21,794 bases of DNA from an uncultured Pedobacter sp. (lineage in GTDB: Bacteria; Bacteroidota; Bacteroidia; Sphingobacteriales; Sphingobacteriaceae). This document shows positions 16,150-21,794 of this stretch, piece by piece. How positions within the stretch are numbered: position 1 is the first letter of the stretch; every line of letters starts with the position of its first letter. A program made the position numbers and the translations under genes. The stretch spans positions 1 to 21,794 of the forward strand of contig CAMLDJ010000065.1 in NCBI GenBank assembly GCA_946478755.1, in the 5' to 3' direction. The notes below the pieces were generated by a model, which worked only from the letters and a program-made list of their open reading frames with translations, did no database searches and was not told the DNA's origin.

Positions 16150-16993
16150 AAGAGAAGTAGATATAGCTGTAATTTCTGATGTGCATCTTGGCACATACGG
16201 CTGCCACGCCAGGGAATTGTTAAAATACCTCAAGAGTATTAAACCAAAAGTGCTGATTTTAAACGGAGATATCATTGATGTCTGGCAGTTTAGCAAGCGG
16301 TACTGGCCCGAAACCCATATGAAGGTGCTGAGAAAACTCATGAAATTTGTTGTGGAAGGGGTTTCTGTTTATTACTTAACCGGTAATCACGATGAGATGC
16401 TGAGGAAATTTGCAGATATGCATATGGGGGCCTTTCATTTGCAGAATAAACTGGTGCTGGAACTAGACGGCAAAAAAGCCTGGTTTTTTCATGGGGATGT
16501 ATTTGATGTAACCATGCAGCATTCAAAATGGCTCGCTAAGCTTGGAGCTGTCGGTTATGATGCTTTAATTCTAATCAATAGTTTCGTGAACTGGTTTCTT
16601 GCGCTTATGGGGCAGGAAAAAATGAGCTTTTCAAAACGCATTAAGGCAAAGTTCAAAGATGCCGTAAAGTTTATCAATGGTTTTGAGCATACAGCAGCAG
16701 AACTTGCCGCTGAAAACGGTTACGAATACGTTGTCTGCGGACATATTCATCAGCCTGAAATGAGAACTATCGCTACGGAAAATGGCGCGGTAACTTATTT
16801 GAATAGCGGTGATTGGGTCGAGAACCTTACTGCTTTGGAATATTACGATCATTCATGGAAGATGTTTAAATATGAACATAAGGACTTCCAGAAGGATGAG
16901 GCAGAAGAAGGGGAAATGTCAGATAGCGAAGACCTGCATAGCAAGCTTGACATCAACATTTTGCTACAAAAGATTAAATTAGAAATTGCCTGA
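16133..16993 (+). CDS. LpxH-like metallophosphoesterase (UDP-2,3-diacylglucosamine diphosphatase family)
   Basis: A calcineurin-fold phosphoesterase of 286 residues (283 if it starts at ATG 16142, which is equally plausible). The metal-site motifs are in order: DVH (D16, H18), GDIIDVW (D46), GNHD (N85, H86), HGD (H120, D122) and CGHIHQ (H204, H206). A family-typical NSGDWVENLTALEY follows. This pattern belongs to the COG2908/LpxH-like group, whose canonical member hydrolyses UDP-2,3-diacylglucosamine to lipid X in lipid A synthesis. This form is distinct from E. coli LpxH (240 residues) and its substrate may be another nucleotide-linked or phosphorylated lipid. A basic region near 170-190 could bind the membrane. 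A GT-B glycosyltransferase follows after 29 bases, suggesting a shared glycolipid pathway. Confidence 0.8.
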   Translation: MKTMSKREVDIAVISDVHLGTYGCHARELLKYLKSIKPKVLILNGDIIDVWQFSKRYWPETHMKVLRKLMKFVVEGVSVYYLTGNHDEMLRKFADMHMGAFHLQNKLVLELDGKKAWFFHGDVFDVTMQHSKWLAKLGAVGYDALILINSFVNWFLALMGQEKMSFSKRIKAKFKDAVKFINGFEHTAAELAAENGYEYVVCGHIHQPEMRTIATENGAVTYLNSGDWVENLTALEYYDHSWKMFKYEHKDFQKDEAEEGEMSDSEDLHSKLDINILLQKIKLEIA

Positions 16994-17022
16994 CGCATAA
17001 AAAATACAGATATTCGGTGCGG

Positions 17023-18009
17023 ATGAAGATACTTTATGCTATACAGGGCACAGGCAATGGCCATATCAGCCGGGCAAGAGAAATTGTGCCCCTGCTTCAG
17101 CGATACGGTGAGGTCGATCTCCTGATCAGCGGAACGCAGGCCGATGTGAAACTCACACAGGAGGTAAAGTACCAGCTGCACGGCTTTAGCTTCATCTTTG
17201 GAAAGAAAGGCGGGGTAAATCATTACCAGACATGGAAAACGATGAACCTGCCCCGTTTTGTAAAGGATGTGCGTAGTGTGCCACTTGACGACTATAACCT
17301 TATCCTTAACGATTTTGAGCCGGTTACCGCATGGGCCTGCAAGAGCAGAGGAATTGAAAGTGTTGGACTGAGCCATCAGGCTTCTTTCCAGTCCGCGAAG
17401 GTTCCAAAACCCAGAAGTATAGACTGGGCCCAGCTGGTTATGAAATATTATGCTCCGGCTACACATTACGTGGGCTTTCATTTCGACAGGTATGATGATT
17501 TTATTTATACACCGGTAATCCGGGCAGAGATCAGAAATATGCAAACCAGTAACCTGAGGCATTATACTGTTTATCTCCCCGCGATAGATGATCAGTATCT
17601 AGTACCGCTGCTCAAACAAATTCCACATGTACACTGGGAGATATTTTCCAAGCATTGCAGGAAAGGGTATGTGGATGGCAACATACGTGTCCGCCCGGTT
17701 AATAACGAACTGTTCAATACGAGCCTGGCTTCATGTGAAGGCTTGTTTACCGGTGGTGGCTTTGAGGGCCCGGCAGAGGCCCTTTTCCTGGGCAAGAAAT
17801 TATTGGTCGCTCCGATGAAATTTCAGTATGAGCAGCAGTGTAATGCATATGCATTGAAGCAATTTGGGCTGCCCGTGGTATGGGGCAGTAATAGGAACTG
17901 GCTCCCTGTAATTAAAAACTGGGTGAACCACCCTCAGGAGCACCAGTTTTATTTTCCCGACGAAACTGCGGCAGTAATTGATAAAGTTGTGAAGCAGTTT
18001 GCCAGATAA
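17023..18009 (+). CDS. GT-B glycosyltransferase (MurG/UGT-like, MJ1255-type)
   Basis: A 328-residue protein from ATG 17023; a GTG six bases upstream is the alternative start. The N-terminal strand and loop MKILYAIQGTGNGHISRA (1-18) match the GT1/GT28 acceptor-domain start, with the GxGH motif. The donor site is in the C-terminal domain: GLFTGGGFEGPAEAL (241-255), then GKKLLVAPMKFQYEQQCNA, the G-x-P-x-x-x-Q-x-E-Q-x-x-N-A pattern of MurG-like and UDP-glycosyltransferases. It is shorter than MurG and lacks other MurG marks. It probably transfers a sugar to a lipid or polyprenol carrier at the membrane (inference). It is 29 bases after the LpxH-like gene and 28 bases before a polytopic membrane protein, so the three are likely cotranscribed. 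Confidence 0.8.
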   Translation: MKILYAIQGTGNGHISRAREIVPLLQRYGEVDLLISGTQADVKLTQEVKYQLHGFSFIFGKKGGVNHYQTWKTMNLPRFVKDVRSVPLDDYNLILNDFEPVTAWACKSRGIESVGLSHQASFQSAKVPKPRSIDWAQLVMKYYAPATHYVGFHFDRYDDFIYTPVIRAEIRNMQTSNLRHYTVYLPAIDDQYLVPLLKQIPHVHWEIFSKHCRKGYVDGNIRVRPVNNELFNTSLASCEGLFTGGGFEGPAEALFLGKKLLVAPMKFQYEQQCNAYALKQFGLPVVWGSNRNWLPVIKNWVNHPQEHQFYFPDETAAVIDKVVKQFAR

Positions 18010-18037
18010 TTTGCTTTACTTTGCCTGGTAAAGAGGC

Positions 18038-19018
18038 ATGATCAATCAATTTAGAAAATTAAACCCTATAAACCTGCTTATACTATTCGCATATACTTTT
18101 TTTATGCGCATGGCCATTTTTGCAGATCTTCCGGCTCGGCTTGATTTCGAATTTTTAGAGTCATATACCAGGTTTTTTATTCAGATTCCATTGCAAGGTT
18201 TCTTTTCTCCTGCAGGTAACGTTTTCTTCGCAGGCATCCTCATTTATCTGCAGGCTATTTTATTTAACCGGGTTATAAATAACCATGCATTATTGAACAG
18301 GCCGGGCTTCTTACCTGCGCTGATGTACATCACCGGGGCCAGTTTGTTTATGCCTTTTCTGGTATTAAGCCCGACGCTGATCTGTAACTTTCTGCTAATC
18401 TGGATGATGGATAAGTTCCTCAAAATTGGAAAGTCGCCAAATGCCATCATGATCATGTTTGATATAGGCATGATCATCGCCCTGGGAACGCTGATCTATT
18501 TCCCTTTTATTGTCATGCTGGCCATGATATGGCTTGCCTTATTACTGTACAGGTCTTTTAACTGGAGGGAATGGGTCTCAGGACTGGTTGGTTTCATGGC
18601 TATTTTCTTTTTTGTAGGGGTACTCTATTACTGGAATGACAGCTTGTCAATGTTCTACAAGATCTGGCTGCCTTTGGGAAATCGGTTTCCATCGGTATTT
18701 AAGATCAACTATAATGATTATCTGGTTCTGGTGCCTGTTTTGGTGATGATGATACTGGCTGTATTACAATTGCGTGAGAATTTCTTCAGAAGCTTTATCA
18801 GCACAAGAAAGGCTTTTCAGATGCTCTTCTTTATGTTTATTGTCGGCATTGTAAGCTTTTATACCAAACCGGATTTCAGGTTGTATCACTTTTTATTATG
18901 TGTGCCTCCGGGAGCCGTTTTATTGGCTTATTATTTTTCAAATGCAAAAAAAAGATGGTTTTATGAGAGCTTATTTCTGATCCTGGTTTTTGCCATGCAG
19001 TACTTTTTGTTTGTTTAA
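18038..19018 (+). CDS. DUF6427-like polytopic membrane protein
   Basis: A 326-residue, very hydrophobic protein with about nine predicted helices and short loops. The N-terminus (MINQFRKLNPINLLILF) resembles the start of DUF6427 proteins of Bacteroidota, which typically open with a short polar stretch including K-x-N/T-P-x-N before the first helix. The internal WREWVSGLVGF segment after helix 5 and a conserved-looking NDYLVLVPV stretch are other marks. No catalytic motif is recognised and the function is unknown. It directly follows the LpxH-like and GT-B genes, so a role in handling or moving the lipid-linked product is an attractive guess. GAGG lies directly before its ATG. The family call is from pattern memory. 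Confidence 0.65.
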   Translation: MINQFRKLNPINLLILFAYTFFMRMAIFADLPARLDFEFLESYTRFFIQIPLQGFFSPAGNVFFAGILIYLQAILFNRVINNHALLNRPGFLPALMYITGASLFMPFLVLSPTLICNFLLIWMMDKFLKIGKSPNAIMIMFDIGMIIALGTLIYFPFIVMLAMIWLALLLYRSFNWREWVSGLVGFMAIFFFVGVLYYWNDSLSMFYKIWLPLGNRFPSVFKINYNDYLVLVPVLVMMILAVLQLRENFFRSFISTRKAFQMLFFMFIVGIVSFYTKPDFRLYHFLLCVPPGAVLLAYYFSNAKKRWFYESLFLILVFAMQYFLFV

Positions 19019-19092
19019 CTTTTTTTAACAAATTGAGACCTTGAAACTAGCTAAAGATTGATAGCTTTGTGCAATGAAGTTTGGAATGGTTA

Positions 19093-19845
19093 ATGCATAA
19101 TCTGGTCATAGATATCGGTAATACAAATAGTAAGCTGGCTGTTTTTGAGGGAAAAACATTAGTGAACTTCCAGGTTCTTAAACATATTGTACCTGCCGAC
19201 CTGATAAGCATGATCAAACGATATGCGATCACTAATTCGTCTGTCTCAAGTGTAAGCGAAGATGTACAGGAAGTAATTTATGTTTTGAAGTCGAACACAA
19301 ATTACATCCCCTTTTCTACCGATGTCAACACAGGTATAAGAAATCATTATCAGACGCTTGCTACATTAGGTCTGGACAGATGGGCGAAGGTAATTGCTGC
19401 AAAGAGTTATTATCCAGGACAGAATTGTTTGATGATAGACGCAGGGACTTGCATTACGTATGACCTGTTGAACAGTGACAGCGAATATTTTGGCGGTAGC
19501 ATCAGCCTCGGAATAGATATGCGATTTAAAGCGCTGCATCATTTTACGGGAAGGTTGCCATTGGTAAAATGGGATAATGAAGCGGAGATACCTAAGGGTA
19601 CGGATACCGGATCTGCTATAAAGAATGGGGTTTTACAAGGAGTAATTAACGAAGTTGAGGGATTTATATCCGCTTATAATATAGAGAATAAGGGCCTAAC
19701 GGTATTGCTAACGGGTGGTAATGCTGCTTTTTTGCTAGAACAATTAAAAAACAGCATCTTTGCGCCTCAAATTATACACGATCCGTATTTGGTGTTAAAA
19801 GGATTAAATGAAGTTATTGCATTTGAATATGTACAAAAAAATTAA
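19093..19845 (+). CDS. coaX: Type III pantothenate kinase
   Basis: Phosphorylates pantothenate with ATP, the first step of coenzyme A synthesis, in the cytosol. From ATG 19093 it is 250 residues; an in-frame TTG at 19081 would add four residues before the first strand and is less likely. The ASKHA-fold motifs are DIGNTNSKLAVF (7-18, phosphate 1), GLDRWAKVIAA (93-103, pantothenate site), DAGTCITYD (116-124, phosphate 2) and GGSISLGIDMRFKAL (134-148). In the last one Leu139 replaces the proline of the common GGxIxPG form. LLTGGNA near residue 216 is the adenosine-side motif. Length is normal. The gene overlaps the next by 17 bases, which suggests coupled translation with an envelope gene. Confidence 0.95.
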   Translation: MHNLVIDIGNTNSKLAVFEGKTLVNFQVLKHIVPADLISMIKRYAITNSSVSSVSEDVQEVIYVLKSNTNYIPFSTDVNTGIRNHYQTLATLGLDRWAKVIAAKSYYPGQNCLMIDAGTCITYDLLNSDSEYFGGSISLGIDMRFKALHHFTGRLPLVKWDNEAEIPKGTDTGSAIKNGVLQGVINEVEGFISAYNIENKGLTVLLTGGNAAFLLEQLKNSIFAPQIIHDPYLVLKGLNEVIAFEYVQKN

Positions 19846-21121
19846 TTATATAGTAGCGGTAATGATCCTGCTAACCAGTGTTACCGTTAAGGCACAGGTT
19901 ACTTCACAATCACCGTATTCAAGATATGGTCTTGGAAATGTTAAAGGATTGTTGCTTCCTCAGTTTCGGGCAATGGGTGGGATTTCTACCGCGGTTTATA
20001 AGCCTAACGATTATTACAGCAATATCAACATGCAGAACCCTGCGTCTTATTCGGGGGTTACGCTGACAACAGTGGACATCGGAATGAGTGGCACATTTAA
20101 GCAACTGAAAAAAGGCAGTTTAAGCGAAGGCAGCTTCAACGCTTCATTGAGCCATATAGCACTTGCGTTTCCAATTAAATCTGGGCGTACAGGTCTGAGC
20201 TTTGGCTTGCTTCCCTATACAGAGCTCGGTTATGAATTTAGCAATACAGAAAAACTGGATACGAATACCGTAAACAAGCTGTATTCGGGTGAAGGAGGTC
20301 TTTCAAAAGCATATATGGGACTTGGTCAGCAGTTTGGTGATCACTTCCGGGTAGGTGTAAATATTGAATATGTATTTGGTAACCTGGTGGAGAACCGTGC
20401 GCTGGAGCTTCAGAGTGTTCCATCGATCAATACAAAACAACAGGATAAAAATAGTGTAAGTGGTATCGGGTTTTCTTATGGGGCGCAGTATGAGATCCCA
20501 CTAAGTACCAAAAGCCGCATTACCGTCGGATATTCGGGATCTTCCCCTTCAAGTATCAACTCTGAGAAAACCTTTGCGGTTACAAGATATTTCAGAGAGA
20601 GTACTGGAGAGGAGGGAACGGCTATCGATACGCCGAGTTTTCAACAAAATGGCGCCGCGAAATTGAAACTTCCGTTGGTGCATAATTTTGGTGTCGCTTT
20701 ACAGAGAGATAATAAATGGCTGATCGGTGCTGATTTTAGAACGGGCAACTGGTCTAAATTAAGTATAGACGGCGAAAACAAAGGCTTGGAAGACAGCTGG
20801 GGTGTTTCAGTCGGCGGACAAATAACGCCTGATATGACTTCGGTTAGCAGTTATTTGAATAGGGTTGACTATAGGCTTGGTTTTACTTATGATAAAACCT
20901 ATATCAAAGTGGCTGAACAGGATGTAAAGCAAATGGCTATTACCTTCGGTCTGGGCCTTCCACTTGCGTTTAACAGGTTTGCTTTTCATAAGCTTAATTT
21001 TACGACGGAGATTGGCCGCAGAGGGACGCTTAGTAAGGGCCTCGTTCAGGAAAATTATATTAATTTTCATTTAGGGTTTACACTAAACGACACTTGGTTC
21101 AGACGATTTAAGTTTGATTAA
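19829..21121 (+). CDS. Outer-membrane beta-barrel protein (FadL-like pattern)
   Basis: A 430-residue exported protein from ATG 19829. The first 22 residues are a signal peptide (YKK, hydrophobic core to about 18, cleavage expected after VKA, mature QVTSQSPYSRYG). The mature part shows PYSRYGLGN, an AMGG motif and NMQNPASYSGV, followed by many amphipathic, Gly/aromatic-rich strands and an end in WFRRFKF. This is the general pattern of Bacteroidota outer-membrane porin-like proteins distantly related to FadL/OmpP1. The substrate is unknown. Its start lies within coaX (17-base overlap), and lptC follows after 15 bases, so the three are probably one transcript. An in-frame ATG 21 bases upstream would spoil the signal peptide. 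Confidence 0.8.
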   Translation: MYKKINYIVAVMILLTSVTVKAQVTSQSPYSRYGLGNVKGLLLPQFRAMGGISTAVYKPNDYYSNINMQNPASYSGVTLTTVDIGMSGTFKQLKKGSLSEGSFNASLSHIALAFPIKSGRTGLSFGLLPYTELGYEFSNTEKLDTNTVNKLYSGEGGLSKAYMGLGQQFGDHFRVGVNIEYVFGNLVENRALELQSVPSINTKQQDKNSVSGIGFSYGAQYEIPLSTKSRITVGYSGSSPSSINSEKTFAVTRYFRESTGEEGTAIDTPSFQQNGAAKLKLPLVHNFGVALQRDNKWLIGADFRTGNWSKLSIDGENKGLEDSWGVSVGGQITPDMTSVSSYLNRVDYRLGFTYDKTYIKVAEQDVKQMAITFGLGLPLAFNRFAFHKLNFTTEIGRRGTLSKGLVQENYINFHLGFTLNDTWFRRFKFD

Positions 21122-21136
21122 CAACTTATAAAGGTT

Positions 21137-21745
21137 ATGGTACCGTCATCACTACTAAGGAATCATGATACCTGGACCAAAAGTCCGGGTTTAATTTTTT
21201 TTACAGCAATGATTTTTGCGGTACTGCTTTCCCTGGGGTCATGTGGAGAAGACGACCTGAAAAACGCAGCAAAGCTTTCGAAAAAGATCAGTCTGGACAC
21301 AAACCGGACGACGGGGGTAGATATTATTTATAGTGATTCTGCAAAAGTTAAAGCCAAAGGATTTGCACCAGTCTTGGACAAGATCACTCCTTCAAACGGA
21401 GTTGTTTTTCAGGAGATGCCTAAAGGTGTAAAAATAGAATTCCTCGATGAGCACATGACGATCACGGGATCCATCACCTCTGATTATGCAATCATGAAAG
21501 AGACCGAAAAGCTGACCATTTTTAAAAGAAATGTCGTTGTGGTAAATCAGGCGCTCACTTTTAATACGGAAGAATTAATCTGGGACCAGAATAAACAGAT
21601 GTTTTTTTCGCCTAAAGGAATTGTGACGAAGCCAGACGGTTCTTTCGCGAATGCAGTTAACTTTAGCGCTCCTCAGGATTTTAGTTATTATAAAACGGGA
21701 ACTGGTTATGGCGAGACATATATTGAAGAAAAATTCGGGGAATAA
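21137..21745 (+). CDS. lptC: LPS export protein LptC (lipoprotein form)
   Basis: LptC joins the inner-membrane LptBFG extractor to the periplasmic LptA bridge in lipopolysaccharide transport. The protein has 202 residues. A hydrophobic segment (17-34) ends in a lipobox-like LGSC with C36, so this version looks like a lipoprotein rather than a protein kept by an uncleaved helix as in E. coli. The mature part (about 60-190) is a beta-rich LptC/OstA-like repeat domain, with SDSAKVKAKG, the MPKGVKIEFLDE segment and EELIWDQNKQMFF, typical of LptC in Bacteroidota. An AAAGG just before the ATG may help translation. It directly follows an outer-membrane barrel gene. The window ends 49 bases later without a further gene. 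Confidence 0.85.
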   Translation: MVPSSLLRNHDTWTKSPGLIFFTAMIFAVLLSLGSCGEDDLKNAAKLSKKISLDTNRTTGVDIIYSDSAKVKAKGFAPVLDKITPSNGVVFQEMPKGVKIEFLDEHMTITGSITSDYAIMKETEKLTIFKRNVVVVNQALTFNTEELIWDQNKQMFFSPKGIVTKPDGSFANAVNFSAPQDFSYYKTGTGYGETYIEEKFGE

Positions 21746-21794
21746 TTTAATGTTTTCTTTTTTTCGCAAAAGTTGTATCTTGCGCGCTCTTAAA

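Noticed and set aside
16849..17562. A 237-codon open frame on the minus strand across two genes
   Set aside because: It lies antisense to the LpxH-like and GT-B genes, is rich in scattered Cys/His/Ser without any recognisable domain, and both plus-strand genes have clear motifs.
19008..19031. TTTGTTTAAC/TTAACAAA hairpin after the DUF6427-like gene
   Set aside because: AT-only, with a bulge; too weak to call a terminator, although it is in the right place.
21746..21794. GTTGTATCTTGC near the window end as a promoter for the next gene
   Set aside because: Only a partial match to TAnnTTTG and the downstream gene is outside the window.

Overview
The window looks like a stretch of chromosome from a Bacteroidota bacterium, most likely Sphingobacteriaceae (Pedobacter-like). 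This is inferred from moderate-to-low GC, nearly absent Shine-Dalgarno sites, several TAnnTTTG (-7 type) promoter boxes, and lineage-typical proteins (DUF4834-like, DUF6427-like, the Bacteroidota form of Upp, and a lipoprotein-type LptC beside coaX). No rRNA, tRNA, CRISPR array, insertion sequence or phage gene was seen.

Layout. (1) 1-1592: 3' part of typA/bipA, closed by a strong hairpin terminator. (2) 1720-8254: a plus-strand surface-polysaccharide cluster with a SAM methyltransferase, a 14-TM Wzx-type flippase, a GT4, a GT2-like/GT-A enzyme, a second GT4 (TTG start behind a consensus Shine-Dalgarno) and a WbbD-like GT2. A second methyltransferase (8267-9034) faces it on the minus strand. 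No Wzy polymerase, chain-length regulator or priming transferase is visible, so the locus is partial or relies on functions elsewhere. (3) 9115-10505, minus strand: upp (uracil phosphoribosyltransferase), then a YjjG-type pyrimidine nucleotidase, a pyrimidine salvage and clean-up pair. (4) 10669-12977: uvrB with a tightly linked YwbE-family small protein. (5) 13069-15993: a DUF4834-like small membrane protein and a large YfhO-family membrane protein, ended by a hairpin terminator. (6) 16057-19018: a possible 30-aa membrane micropeptide overlapping an LpxH-like metallophosphoesterase, then a GT-B glycosyltransferase and a DUF6427-like membrane protein. (7) 19093-21745: coaX (type III pantothenate kinase) overlapping an outer-membrane beta-barrel gene, followed by lptC.

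Much of the window serves the cell envelope: polysaccharide building and flipping, probable glycolipid chemistry (YfhO, the LpxH-like enzyme with its GT partner) and LPS transport (LptC). It is interleaved with housekeeping genes. I do not see a clear-cut novel defence or mobile system. The least explained parts are the 16057-19018 block with its overlapping micro-ORF and the incomplete polysaccharide cluster.
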